64,000 nt of DNA from Engraulis encrasicolus. Taxonomy: Eukaryota > Chordata > Actinopteri > Clupeiformes > Engraulidae. Positions 25,432-41,699 of this stretch are shown here, one piece after another. A model generated the notes under the pieces. That model had not been told where the DNA came from, did no database searches, and worked only from the letters and a program-made list of their open reading frames with translations. Location of the stretch: contig NC_085878.1 of NCBI RefSeq assembly GCF_034702125.1, forward strand, positions 19,737,588-19,801,587, given 5' to 3'. The translations under genes and the position numbers were made by a program. The number at the start of each line of letters is the position of its first letter. The first letter of the stretch is position 1.

Positions 25432-26381
25432 CCCAAATCATGTCCTATGATCACTTAAGTGTAGTGGGGTTCACTCCATAACTATACCTCAAAATATGAG
25501 ACTATTCAGTGAGTGGTCAAGATACAAGTAAATATATTGGAAAGGAAACATTTATTTTAAACACACAAAAGCACACACAACATATAATTCCCCGGAAGAA
25601 TAATTACTGATTTAGTAATGTAAATTAAGTAGCATGGTGCTTGGCCCCATAAACGCCGCTTCTATTCCTCAAAACGGTTACTCGCGTTTAGCTACAAAAA
25701 AAAATCCCTATCCTGACAAACCGCGGCAATTACACAGCAACAGGTCACATACTTTTCAACCCACGCATAATTATCCACAGATTTCCCCAACAGCAAAGAA
25801 AATACACTTTAGCCACCTAGGGCGATTTACATGTGAAAATGACAGAAATGTGTGGCCACACTCAAAATAAAAGATTCACAACAACTGCGCAGTTACTGAA
25901 CAAAATAGCCGGCATGTGAAAGAAAATACCCCCAAAATAAAACGGTGCAGGCCTGTTAAATGTCTCTTCCTTGTAACACTGTCCTTTACTCACGGTACCG
26001 GTCCCAGTTTTCCCTGGCGAGCCAACATACAAAAAATCCGGTGCACGCCGCACACGATGCACAGGGAGATGGCTGAAATCCTTCCTCCCTCGTCGCTGGA
26101 GGAGCCTCTGGCTTTCCTGGTCACCAGGGCGCTATCCAGGTAGCGTTGCTCCCGCGCTGGCTACCTCAGTGGAACCGCTGGCTGTACGGAAACCAGGGCG
26201 CTAACTGAGTAGCTACTCTGTGATTAGCAGGGGTCTAACTTGTAACCCGATACTCGCACTGGGACGATTCTAACTCACCCAGCAAACTGAAAAACGAAAA
26301 ACTAATGCTCTGTAGCACTAACGAAATACCTAAAGCATTAGTACTCCCGTCGTTTTCCTTGAGGACACAGTCCCCTCCTGC

Positions 26382-27765
26382 CACTGGCGTGCACAGATAT
26401 TTTGGGGGGCAGGTTCTGGGGTGATGGTGGGGGGCATGTGGAACTGGCGGCTGCAATAACGGTTCGGTGATTTTTTTTTTTTTTAAATCACATTTTAATA
26501 AACATGCCACAGTACGCTAAACAAAACATTTCAATTTTTTTAAATGATGAATATTATGTTGGAAAGTTAAAAGAATTAGATTACCATGCCTACTGCATAA
26601 TTTACCGCATGGACTAAAAACTGTAGCCTACTGTCGCTTTAAATGCGTGTCTCCAGCGCAGTGATCAGGAAGCGATTCATTCTAACAGATTCCTTACTTG
26701 GAAAACTCTGCATCTCCGGTAATTTTTCCTCCATTAGTACCGATTTTAATTAGTCCATGTGTGTTTTCAAACTGTTAAAACGAATATTAAAGCTTAACTC
26801 GCATTTCAAGACGTTGTCAGAAGGATTATTACACGGCCGGGTATTGTGAGTGAAAACTGCTACTTTGGGTCGGAGGTTTTATCCGTGTAGGCTACACTTT
26901 TCTGGAGGTGTCAAGCACAATCCTCTATATAGCCTACCTGTTTCCCCCCGAATAAGACATTGCTGTGTGCACCCTGCTTTTATTGCTGTGCTGTGCAGAA
27001 GGCTATAAGTGGCAGATTTGCTGGAATTTACGCACAACATTTTTTTCTCCCTGGCCGTGACCGCTGTTCTTTTCCATGCCGTCGGTCACAAATGTGATTT
27101 GGTGCGTTGCATATTTCATCAGGAGGCCAACGTTTCCCAAACATACATGAATCCTCTTGCTGTTTCCCAAACGTTCTATTAATCTTTAGACCTGGAACTG
27201 TTTGAGCAACTTCTGGATTCATTAGGCTAATATAATGGTTTTTGCAATCATGTTACTCGTGTTAATTGTTGACATAACTTTGGCTACCTCTTCTGCGGTA
27301 GATTTGATAGGGCCTAAATGCACAATTTGCAAAGTCTCATTATGAAAGCCAGGGCTCTCTTTAGATCACTTCCAAAGTCACACGCAACTTTCAACATCAT
27401 AAATAGGCTATTGACTGTTACCTGGCTGGAGGGGAGAACGGCATGTGGGGCTGCCCGCCACACTGCTGCCTGTGCAACGCGCTTCCGAATCTGTCAGTTC
27501 AAGCGCGCTCACGTTGACAAAGGGAGAGATGTGTGCCGTTGGAGGGGGCATGAGGCATTTTGGGGCATTATTATCACGCGATTTTAATTGACAATTATGT
27601 CTAAATGATGATGGTAACATCGAATACAGCGCTAACCCTACATTTAAGGAATAAAATAATTATAAATAAAAATAAAAAACAAACTTTCAAAAGGGCACTT
27701 TTGTCCGTTAAAGGCAACTTGGTGTTGCCCAAGCAACACTACGTGTCTATCTGTGCACGTCTATG
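26382..27765. mobile_element. hAT-like element nested in the left LTR
   Basis: An 8-bp CCTCCTGC duplication lies at 26374-26381 and 27766-27773. The right LTR shows the empty site. The ends CACTGGCGTGCACAGAT and CATAGACGTGCACAGAT are imperfect inverted repeats. The interior matches the element in the NITR-B 3' UTR in opposite orientation. Confidence 0.85.
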
Positions 27766-28360
27766 CCTCCTGCTACATGTTCACTTAACCGAGGAAACTT
27801 GCGGCCGTCCTCTCAACGCAAAATGGAGGATCTCCTCGCCAGTCTCCTAACTCCACCCTCTCCCTAGCTAGTCCACATATTCACAACCAATGAAAAATGC
27901 CTCACACGCGTGCATGACCATTTTAACTCATACACACAGGGCTGTACAGCACACTTATAGAAATGTTGTCTCTTTCTTTGTTTCTTGCTCTTATAAGTCA
28001 AATACAGGTACAGAAAATCTCTGTAGCATTTGTAAATGGATAGCACATGAAAATAAACAAACTGTATCCTACAGTAGTTATGAATTATGTAAGACCATAG
28101 CTATCTTAACAGAATATGAAAATAACAGAAACAGAATATAAAAAAAAAAAACCTCAGTAACACCTGGGTTACACTTCCCCCTTTCTAAAGGTCTGGATGT
28201 CCTCATCCGACTGAACTAGCAACTGGCACCAGGTAAGATACTAAGAGTTAAGCATTTAACCACTCGACCCTCTTTAGTCAACTCCCCATCCTGGGATATA
28301 CATATTTTCATCCCTTTATGCTGTACGACCAAGGGACGGTCAGAAGGTTTCCCTAGTTCA

Positions 28361-31300
28361 TCATAGGTGAAACGAATCACGGGACAGGAACACGTACACA
28401 GGAAGGTTTGGCAACTTTTCTTTAACTACATAGGGGGCAGAGTTCCATTTATCCTTCAGTTTTTGTTTGCCAGTGCCTCCAAACGCACGGACAAGTACTC
28501 TGTCACCTACGTCTAGCAAGTGGGAGCGAACTCTCCGATCGTAGGCCTGCTTGTTGCGTTGGTGACTCTTGTCGGCTGCCTGCACAGCCAGTTCATAAGC
28601 GTCTTTCAGGTCTTTCCTAAGGGTCTCCACATATCTCTGGTGAGACTTTTCCTCTTGCCCATCCTGCACTGCACCGAAACATAGGTCCACTGGTAGGCGT
28701 GCTTCTCTCCCGAACATAAGGAAGTACGGGGAGTAGCCTGTGGCATCGCTTTTGGAGCAATTGTAAGCATGCACCATTGCGGCAATTTGCTGACTCCAGC
28801 ACCTCTTCTTCACTGGGTCCAGTGTACCCAACATAGACAACAAAGTCCGGTTAAAGCGTTCGGGCTGTGGGTCACCTTGAGGGTGATAGGGCGTTGTTCT
28901 TGATTTTTTGATACCCAGTATCGTAAGTAGTTCCTTGATTAGTCTACTCTCAAAATCACGGCCCTGATCAGAGTGGATTCGGGCGGGTAGTCCATAATGG
29001 ACAAAGAATTTTTCCAGCAAAACTTTAGCTACTGTGGGGGCTTTCTGATCTCTCGTGGGATAAGCCTGTGCGTATCGGGTATAATGGTCTGTGACAACCA
29101 AAACATTGGCAATACCACGAGAATCAGGCTCCATGGACAGAAAGTCGATACAAACTAAATCAAGTGGGCCCTTACTGGTCATTTGGTGAAGAGGAGCGGT
29201 TCGGTGGGGCTGAGATTTGTGCGCCACACATCTCCCGCACTCATATATGTAATTGGCAATGTCAGCAGCCATCTTAGGCCAATAGAATCGGTCTCTTGCA
29301 AGCTCAATAATGCGCTCGATGCCCAAATGGCCCCCATCGTCATGCAATGCTTTCAAAACCTGGGGGCGAAACTGCGTTGGGAGGACAAGCTGGAGTATCT
29401 CTTTCCCTAACCTCTTACTTACGGTCCTGTACAGGACTCCACTCCGTTGAACTAACCGGGGCCACTGTCTCAGTAATAAGTGAACCTCAGCATCATCACG
29501 TAAGGGGACATAGGGGCGGCGGCCATGTGCCAAAGCTCGTTTCACCTTACTAATGGACACATCTTGATCTTGAGCCAACTGTAAGTCGTTTACACTCAGC
29601 GGTTCCAATGACTTAGCACTAACCCAAGTAGGGTATACATAGGCTTGAGGAATGCAGTGGGGCGAAGCACCCAGCTGGTCAACCCCTCGTGGGGTAGTTC
29701 CAGGGAGATTGGTCAAACTGACACGTTTGCAGACTGCTTTCACCCCGGATGGCGGTATCCACCCTTCTTCCTCTGCAACTTCTTCCTCTACACCTTCTTT
29801 GCCTGCACCTTCTTCCTTTCTTGATAAGAGGTCTGCATCAATGTTTTCACGTCCAGGTCTGTACTGAATTCCAAAATTGTATGTGGCTAAGGCTGCTAAC
29901 CATCGGTGCCCACAAGCATTCAGTTTGGCAGAGGACAACACATAGGTTAACGGGTTGTTGTCAGTTCTAACAGTAAATTGGGCACCGTAGAGATAATCAT
30001 GAAATTTGTCGACTACCGCCCACTTTAACGCTAAAAACTCCAACTGGTGGACTGGGTAGTTTCTCTCAGAGGCACTGAGTTTCCGGCTGGCGAAAGCTAC
30101 AGGGCGTAATCCTTCAGGGTACTCTTGATTTAACACAGCTCCCAATCCATCAAAACTTGCATCCACGTGTAGTATGTAAGGCTTACTGGGGTCGGCAAAG
30201 GCAAGCACGGGAGCATTTGTCAGGCAGTTCCTTATCTTTGTGAAAGCCTCGGTGCACTCAGCAGTCCACCGGTCCCCGAAAGGCTCAGACCTATTTAAAT
30301 AGGGTTGGTTTTGGGTGGACTTTGGCGGGCGGCCTTTCTGGGGAGGAGCATAGCCCTGGTCAAGTCAGTGAGTGGACGAACTATGGCAGAGTAATGGGCA
30401 ATAAAACGCCTATAATAGCCGCAAAAGCCCAAGAAGGACTGCAAGGCCTTGAGGCTAGTCGGCAGTTGCCACTGTGCTACTGCCTGAAGCTTGTCGGGAT
30501 CCGTGGACACACCGTCGGCAGACACGATATGTCCCACGTACTTGACTTTAGTCTGGCAAAACTGACATTTGTCAATCGACACTTTTAACCCAAACTCCTC
30601 CAACCGATCCAGGACTTTAAGGAGGCGCTCCTCATGTTCCTCCAGGGTGCGGCTAAAGATGATAATGTCATCTAGGTAAACAATGCACTGTAATAGGTTC
30701 ATGTCCCCTACAACTCGTTCCATCAATCTTTGGAAAGTTGCGGGGGCCCCCAGTGATGCCCTGAGGCATCCTCTCAAATTGGTAAAAGCCTAGGGGGCAA
30801 ATGAAAGCCGTCTTCTCCTTATCATCCTCCAGCATCGGGATTTGATAATACCCGCTTCGTAGGTCTAGCACTGAAAACCATCGACTGCCCGTCATACAGT
30901 CCAAAGCATCGTCTATACGCGGCACCGTATACTGGTCTGGGATGGTCCGCGAATTGAGAGTGCGATAATCGATGCACATTCGGATCTTGCCACTTTTCTT
31001 TCTTGCCACCACAATAGGTGAGGCGTAGGGACTACGAGATTCTTTGATTATCCCTGCTGCCAACAACTCTTGTAAGTGGCGCCTCACATCGTCAATATCT
31101 GCGGGCGCAAGACGTCTGGATCGCTCACGAAATGGTTTTGGGTCATTGAGTCGAATCTCATGTTCCACCCCTTTTGCTAGCCCCACATCCCACTCCTCAA
31201 CTGAAAAAACTCTTGTCCGCTCTGACAATTTCTGCGCCAACCTATTTTTCCAAGTTGCTGGTAAAGGGGAACTACCAAAATCGAATAACTCAGGACATAG

Positions 31301-33670
31301 GCTACTAGTGGAAGAAGGGCCCTGAACTAACTCTGTCACAACGTCAGCAGTATGTATTTGAGCAATGACCGTACCCTTTGGTATGCACCGTTCTTTTAGG
31401 GACACATTTTGTAGCAGCACAGCACAATGATTCTTATCCAGGTTTTTTGGAAGGACCACACAGGGGGGTGACGCGACTCCCTGTGGCAGGGTGTTGGGGT
31501 TGTCAAGGACCAATATTCCAGGAGCTCCAGATGTGTAGATGGAGGCCCTACCTACTGCAATGCGGGCTTCTCCTGGGGTCAACTTAAGCGGTCCGGGCCC
31601 AGTCCATGTCACCTGGCCAACTCTATGTTCCGTCGGTGGCCCCACCATACTGGTACCAATCCTCCAGGACGAGGCCTGCTGTGGTGTCGAGGCCATTTGG
31701 GAAGACACTGGTTCATGGTGGAAACCTCGAGCATTAGTGCCAATGATCAATGGTACCTGGTCTGGCCCTTTGGGATCAGGACATACCAAGGCCATTACCG
31801 TTCGAGGCTTTTCACTGGGCCCATCCTCTGGGAACTTCACGTTAACGGCCACATAACCTTTGTATGGATAGCTGGACTCACTCAAGCCCCAAATGCACAG
31901 ACTGGAAATGGGCTGGATTTGGATGTGGGAAAGATTCTCATTATACCACTTCTCAAAAATGAGGGTGACCGTAGAGCCACTATCCATTAGTGCACTACAC
32001 TCATTTCCCTCGACAATGATCTTACTTACAGAAGGCCTCCCAACTAACCCATCCGGTAACACTGCAGATGGCGAAGTAGGTACATCACTGCGACTTGACA
32101 TGTGCTTTACATGAGTGTCGGTGGCTCCTGCCCGGCTGGAGGAGGCCTCTTGTCGGCCATCTTTTTGTTTTTTCAACGATCGAATCAAGCGAGTGATGAC
32201 TCTCCCGGAATCCTCAGGTGCATCACATCGCGTTGCTACATGGCCATCATCACCACATCGGTAACAAAAATATTCCCCTGATCCCTCTGATGGTGAACTT
32301 TTGCTGTGGCTTGTCACTCGTCGATTATTGTGCTCATTGGTATCTCGGGGCTTCCATTCTCGAGGGTTAGGGGGGCGCTGGCTCACGGCCATTATCTGTA
32401 TCTGGTGTTGCAAATCACTTACTTGACGTTGTAACATGTGCACTTCCTGCTCATGGCTTACTACATCATGTCGGGGCGCTAACAGGGCTTCAGATTCCTT
32501 GACCGGAGGGCTGGGGGCAGAGTCTTTGGCAGACAACTTTGCTACAAGGACTTTAAGGTTGTCGATCTCTTGCTTTAGCTTAGTAGCATCCTGGAGCTTA
32601 AGCTCGTCATCAGTAGCTCGTACTTGCCTGACGGTGGTTTTGGTAATTGAGGGGCCAGGCCTTTGCCGCACGGCTTGCTGGTCTTCCTCTTCCCTTATCT
32701 CTTTTAATAATTGCAAAAAGGACGGAGGCTTCTCCTTGCGCTCACGAAGCCTCAGCTGCACCAGCATCAAATCAGATTCCACAGCCCCTCGTAGGAGTTG
32801 CTCAACTCTTATACGATCTCTTTGAGATGCAATCACCCCGCCTCTGAACACTACTTTAGTCAAGGCATGTTCAATTCGTCGCAAAAAGTCAGAGAGTCGC
32901 TCCCCTGAATGTTGTCGTAGCGCCCGGAAAGCATAGTATAGATCTTCCCCTGACTCAGAAGAACCAAAAGCTTGTTCCAAAGCTCCAAGATAATCTTGGG
33001 GAGTGGCTTGGGGGTCGCTGGATCTAACGGCCTGTGCAATTTCAAGCGCTGGACCCCTGAGACTTTCAATAATTCGTTTGCGCTTTTCACTGGCTGAACA
33101 TTCACACTCATCAACCATTAAGCGGGCCTGCATAATCCAAGTATCTAGGTTCTCTTCTCCATTTGGGGTAGGTGCAGTCCCAGAAAAGGGACGCAATCTT
33201 CGGAAAGCTGTATTCTCTGGGGCCATTGGCCTGGGGACTTTCTCCAGTATATTCCCCACTGTTTTTAAAAGGGCAGTGAACTGTGGATCAATGGAACCGG
33301 AGGCGTCAGGGGTGACCTCTACTCTTGCATCTGAGTCAGTAGGCTTAGTTGTGGGGTTGTCAGAGGTGACCACTGGTTGAGTACTCGAGTCAATGAGTAT
33401 GCTTAATGGCCATGGATCTCCCTCTTCAGGCCTCACTTCTGGGGGAATTGCATCGCCATTCACGGCCTCGCTACATACACATAGCACCATAAGGCCCTGA
33501 GTTTCGGGATCAAACATCCGCCCTTTCACTTTGACGCGACCAAGACACTTAATAGCGTTAAGATGGTCCTCAATACTTTCATTACGGGCATCTTTAGGAA
33601 CATTTTTGACTATTAATGCATGAGTTGGGTCTACCCCTTCTCCCTTGCACCAATTTAGCAGAAATGACAT
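28361..33670 (-). pseudogene. Ty3/Gypsy gag-pol with at least two frameshifts
   Basis: The first frame (30668-33670, 1000 aa) starts MSFLLNWCKGEGVDPTHALI, resembling PNMA/Ma-type Gag N-termini. Then come a zinc knuckle (CYRCGDDGHVATRC), a protease (LMDSGSTVT) and the start of the RT. The frame shifts near 30750. The next piece (30295-30777) carries the catalytic IVYLDDIIIFS. A second shift near 30350 leads to 28361-30208 with RNase H (HVDASFDGLGAVL), the integrase zinc domain, and integrase core (IDFLS, HSDQGRDFES, ERFNRTLL). After LPNLPVYV the last frame ends early at 28361, perhaps a third shift. The reading frames are broken and are described as they stand. Confidence 0.9.
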
Positions 33671-35137
33671 GGTTACTGTTATTAAGTTTGCGCAACTACT
33701 AATTTGGTTTGGCTTGAACTATTTTAGTCTACACACTACTCCACTCACTGAAATATTTAAATTAATCCCATCCTCGTCGCCATTTTATGTAACCCAAATC
33801 ATGTCCTATGATCACTTAAGTGTAGTGGGGTTCACTCCATAACTATACCTCAAAATATGAGACTATTCAGTGAGTGGTCAAGATACAAGTAAATATATTG
33901 GAAAGGAAACATTTATTTTAAACACACAAAAACACACACAACATATAATTCCCCGGAAGAATAATTACTGATTTAGTAATGTAAATTAAGTAGCATGGTG
34001 CTTGGCCCCATAAACGCCGCTTCTATTCCTCAAAACGGTTACTCGCGTTTAGCTACAAAAAAAAATCCCTATCCTGACAAACCGCGGCAATTACACAGCA
34101 ACAGGTCACATACTTTTCAACCCACGCATAATTATCCACAGATTTCCCCAACAGCAAAGAAAATACACTTTAGCCACCTAGGGCGATTTACATGTGAAAA
34201 TGACAGAAATGTGTGGCCACACTCAAAATAAAAGATTCACAACAACTGCGCAGTTACTGAACAAAATAGCCGGCATGTGAAAGAAAATACCCCCAAAATA
34301 AAACGGTGCAGGCCTGTTAAATGTCTCTTCCTTGTAACACTGTCCTTTACTCACGGTACCGGTCCCAGTTTTCCCTGGCGAGCCAACATACAAAAAATCC
34401 GGTGCACGCCGCACACGATGCACAGGGAGATGGCTGAAATCCTTCCTCCCTCGTCGCTGGAGGAGCCTCTGGCTTTCCTGGTCACCAGGGCGCTATCCAG
34501 GTAGCGTTGCTCCCGCGCTGGCTACCTCAGTGGAACCGCTGGCTGTACGGAAACCAGGGCGCTAACTGAGTAGCTACTCTGTGATTAGCAGGGGTCTAAC
34601 TTGTAACCCGATACTCGCACTGGGACGATTCTAACTCATCCAGCACACTGATAAACGAAAAACTAATGCTCTGTAGCACTAACGAAAGACCTAAAGCATT
34701 AGTACTCCCGTCGTTTTACTTGAGGACACAGTCCCCTCCTGCTACATGTTCACTTAACCGAGGAAACTTGCAGCCGTCCTCTCAACGCAAAATGGAGGAT
34801 CTCCTCGCCAGTCTCCTAACTCCACTCTCTCCCTAGCTAGTCCACATATTCACAACCAATGAAAAATGCCTCACACGCGTGCATGACCATTTTAACTCAT
34901 ACACACAGGGCTGTACAGCACACTTATAGAAATGTTGTCTCTTTCTTTGTTTCTTGCTCTTATAAGTCAAATACAGGTACAGAAAATCTCTGTAGCATTT
35001 GTAAATGGATAGCACATGAAAATAAACAAACTGTATCCTACAGTAGTTATGAATTATGTAAGACCATAGCTATCTTAACAGAATATGAAAATAACAGAAA
35101 CAGAATATAACAAACCCTCAGTAACACCTGGGTTACA

Positions 35138-37470
<2,333 letters not shown>

Positions 37471-37892
37471 TCTTCCATAGATTTCTGGCCTTTAAAAAGT
37501 AAAAAAAAATATTTAAAAAATCCACACACTCAAACACAGATGATACTACCAAGACAATATAGACAAAAAAACAGATGACAAAACCCACCCTGTCCCAAGC
37601 CATAGGCTGGTGGTAACACATGGTGTAGATTAAGCATTGCAGCATCACGGATAGCCATGCCACATACTTGTGTTTCTCATTAGCATTGTGTACCGTTCTC
37701 CTGTGAGCCACCAAACAAAACATCAACTGAAGATAAGTCAGGTTTATTTGTGAATGGCCCCACTAAGATAGAAAAACAAAAAAGTGGTGATTTGTGGGCA
37801 ACACACTAACGTGGCAGATTCTTATAGTTAATGGAAAAACTACAAATTCAAAAGCAGTTCTTTATTAACAAATTAGAACTGGAGTCAAATCT

Positions 37893-37895
37893 GTG

Positions 37896-37967
<72 letters not shown>

Positions 37968-37984
37968 TGTGTGTGTGTGTGTGT
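37893..37984. repeat. (GTGC)n microsatellite
   Basis: About 75 bp of GTGC repeats followed by a short GT tract. Confidence 0.95.
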
Positions 37985-38505
37985 TGGGGGGAGGTGTATG
38001 TATATGCACATAAGGTAATCTGTGACTAAAATCTAACTACTGTAAGGTGAATTTCTTTGGGTTACGTGATCTTGATCTTGTAGGTAACACATGTGAAGAG
38101 AGTTTCATCTTGAATCATCTAAAAAAAAAACACGATTATTCATTTTATTTTATTTGAAATTGTAATTCATGCACAAAAGCGATATTACTGTGTTTTTATT
38201 GAATGGCCAAAGCAATACTTACAGGCATGCTGTCAGAAGTAAGACCATGGTCATTGTAGATGTTTTCACTTGCTGTATGGGGGAAAAATATAATCAGTTG
38301 CCGACAGAAAAGATGCTTATATGGAGACAAAAATCATGGGAACACTGGGATAAGATTTTCCATGAATTAAAATGGTCAACTTATATTAAATGTCATTTTA
38401 AATGATGAATTTCCATTTAATTTCAGATATGCTATCTGCAACTGTTAGCTAGGATTTCACTGTGTAAGAAAACTCAGTCAGCAGAACTTGCATATGACTC
38501 ATAGT

Positions 38506-38959
38506 CATTGTTGGGAAAGTTACTCAAAAACTGTACTGCATTACTGATTACATGTTACTGTCTTTTCAAAATAATCCCTTACACTACAAATGTAAGGCAT
38601 TACACTACTTCTGCATTACTTTAGTTACTTTCGCCAAAAGAACTGTGGGCCTAAATATGGATCTGGCAATTTATTAAGTGTAAATCAAGCTTGTGAGTCA
38701 TGACTTTTTCACCTCCAACTTAGGAGGTGTTTTTGGCTGCATGCAGACTAAAAACTAGCCGGTTCAGGAAAAGCTTTTTCTGACCCACCACACTGAATAC
38801 CACTGCATTTGCATTTGCATTGGTAACTTAAGTTATTTAGCATTGTAACTAAGTAAATATTACAGATTCTTGCCCTGTAATGCCTTGCATTACGGTGTTA
38901 CAACAAAAAAAATACATCACAGTAATAATTACTTTTGTAATGCCTTACTCCCAACACTG
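38506..38959. mobile_element. 454-bp hAT-type MITE
   Basis: The ends CATTGTTGGG and CCCAACACTG are inverted. The 8-bp duplication CTCATAGT lies at 38498-38505 and 38960-38967. The interior alternates TTAC/TAAC words, a common fish MITE type. Confidence 0.8.
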
Positions 38960-39883
38960 CTCATAGTATAATGCACAACAGAGTTGTGGAGTCAGTGAGG
39001 AGTCAGCACACACAAAATCATTTTTTGTTTTTTTCCGCTTGATTTTATAATTCTATGACAGGATTTCGTTTTGACCATTGTCTTCATTAGATCTGGTCGA
39101 AATATAATCCTGCAATGGAATAAAAAAAATAAAGGAAAGTAGGACTTTTAGTGTGTAGACTCCTCACTCCAAACCTTCAGTCAGCAGTTGTTCAGCACCT
39201 TTTCTTGCATGTGCGAAACTCACTTTACTGATGCATGAGAAAGATCATACTTACTCTTGCAGGCTCCTGCTCTACCGCTGCAGATCAGCCAAGCCAGACA
39301 GCAGGCCAGTACAACACAGATACAGCCCAAAGCCCCAACCAGACCAACCAGCACAGTGTTCACTGGCTCAGCTGTGAAGCAATGGGGTAGACACAGTCAT
39401 TAACAGGACCCAATATAAATTGCAATATCCCATGCCTTGTTCATGTATGATTTAAGAAAATAAAAATCTCAATCCATTAATAATACCTTCACGCAGAGAC
39501 AATGTAACGACCTTATTGCTGTCACCAAAATTGTGATGATTAAGTCTTAATCTTTTTTTTGATTTATATGTTTATTGAAGGTATCGGTCAAATACAATGA
39601 TACAATTATACATTTGGGTTTTAACTTTTCCTTAACAAATATACACAGTACAGAATCACAGATACTAAATTAGAAGCTAGATGGATTACAAAAAGGTAAA
39701 TAATAATACATAATAAAAATACATACAAACAAAACAAATCCTTGAAAACAAAAAAAAACAAAAAACAAAATTGGGCCTCACAACTGACAAATAAATACAA
39801 GATTAAAGCCAGAAAGAAAAAGGTAACAAAGGTAGCGGCTGCCTACTGGTAACACAGATACTAAACACCCCTAAAAGTATAGC

Positions 39884-40949
39884 CTACAAGTCGGAAGATG
39901 GGAACTGAATTGATTTCAAATGTTCAAGAAAAGGGTTCCATATTTTGTAGAATTTAGCCGTCGACCCATGTAGTGTAGCTCTTATCTTCTCTAATTTGGA
40001 AAAGGACAAAAGATCTCTCAGCCATTGATAAACTGTGGGAGGAGCAGAGGATTTCCACTTAAATAGGATCAATCTCCTTGCCAGGAGGGTGGCAAATGCT
40101 ACAAAATCAGCCTTGTATTTAGGGATCATGAGAGCAAGGGGTAGCACTCCAAATAGGACTGTTACTGGGGTAGGGTCACAGGCCACATTTAAAACAGTTG
40201 AAAGAATATTAAAGATTTCAGTCCTGAAATTATGAAGACTTGGACAAGATAGAAACATGTGAATTAGGGAAGCTGGAGACTGTTGGCATCGATCACACTG
40301 GGGGTTTATATGGGGGGAAATCTTATAGTCTCTCTTTAGTCCAGTGGGTGCGATGAAGGATTTTAAATTGTATTAAACCATGTTTGGCACAGAAAGATGA
40401 GGAGTGCACACGGTGTAGGATTCTGTCCCATATATCCTCCTCCAACACCTCCCCAAGATCTTGTTCCCAAAGAGTCTTAATGGAAGAAAATGAATGATTG
40501 CATTCAGAGAAGATTTTGCTATACATATATGAAATGAAACCTTTCTCTCTGAAAACTGGTTGCAGAAATGTGTTTTTTTCATCTTCTGGCTTAGTGGGGC
40601 AGTTAGGGGTTTCAGCTTGAATAAAGCTGCGTATCTGTAAATATTGAAAACAAATATTTCTACCCAAGGAGAATCGTTCGGTCAGCTGCTGAAACGAGGC
40701 AAAGGTTTCATCTATGTAGAGGTCACTGAAAGAGGTGATACCTGCTTGCACCCATGCAGAGAATGCCTTGCCCATTAATGATGGTGGAAATGAATGGTTT
40801 TGATTGATAGGACCATGAAGTAGAGATGGAGTAATGTCAAAGTGAAGCTTAAACTGTTTCCAAATTTTGAGAGTAGTCCTCACAAGTATATTTTTTGTGT
40901 ATTCTCTCTCTCTTTTTGTGAATTCTCTCTGCCTGCCCCATAACAACAC
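39884..40949 (-). pseudogene. C-terminal end of an L1-like ORF2
   Basis: The frame 40323-40949 contains GPINQNHSFPPSLM, FSAWVQAGITSFSDLY and FKILHRTHWTKERL. The frame 39884-40258 contains MFLSCPSLHNFRTEIFN and LLARRLILFKWK. Between them, a Cys-rich stretch (CDRCQQSPASLIH) is readable only in a shifted frame. This order (THWTKERL, CDRC, HMFLSCP) is the C-terminal region of L1/Tx1-type ORF2. RT and endonuclease are missing. Confidence 0.75.
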
Positions 40950-41699
40950 AAATTGGTCCTATCTCTTGCTCTCCACTCTGCCTGATCACGTACACCTGTT
41001 CCTACTCGGCTCTACTTCACTCTCTGCCTTGCCTGATCACCTTCACCTGTCTCCACTCTGCTCTGCTCCACTTACCCTCGTTAACTCTCCAGCTGCACTG
41101 CATTTACCATTAACCTCTCTCTGTATATAAAGCTCCCTGTTTCAGTCATCTCTTGTCAGATCGTCTGCAAGCATCCTCAGAACCCGTCTGCTCCAGCTTA
41201 CTCTGACTCCTGATCCCGGACCCGCTTTTGATCTTCGACTCTCCGACTGCTCACCATCCCCGGTAAATCGACCAGCCTTCTGTCATACGTATACGGTTTT
41301 GGACATTGTACTGCTGCTCCTCTTCACCTGCTCTGTTGTGTGTGTTTCCCCCAGGACTCCCCGGACTCTCCAGCTCTCGGCATCGCTGCTCCACTCCCGG
41401 GGGAACACACACACAGACAACCCGGAACCCCTGGAACCACGGTGACCCTGGAACCCTGACCCTCGTAACCCAGGTGACCTTGCACTCCTGTTAACCCCTT
41501 GTGACCCTGCAATTCTGACAACTCTGGTGAACCCCGAACCCTGAGACCCCCTGAGACCCCCTGGACCCCCTGGAACCCCTGGACCCTCATTCCTTCATTC
41601 CCAACTCCCCTTTTCCCTAATCAATAAAAGCCCTTCTGGGGTTCGTGACAAACGCATCTGGTTCTCCTGTCTCGTACATTACAGTACGATCTGACCACC

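Larger units (their letters stand above)
25427..35137 (-). mobile_element. Complete Ty3/Gypsy LTR retrotransposon with PNMA-like Gag
   Basis: The LTRs are 25427-28173 and 33788-35137. They start TGTAACCCAAATCATG and end CCTGGGTTACA; each is about 1350 bp once the hAT insert in the left one is set aside. The element reads leftwards, so the right LTR is the 5' LTR. Just inside it, TGGCGACGAGGATGGGA may be the primer binding site. GT repeat lies on both sides, so it inserted into a microsatellite and the target duplication cannot be told from the repeat. LTR copies differ at few positions, suggesting a recent insertion. The coding region is frameshifted. Confidence 0.92.

Noticed and set aside
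25634..26143. Two frames repeated exactly at 33995-34504
   Set aside because: They lie in the two LTRs of the Gypsy element; the repetition is LTR identity, not a gene pair.
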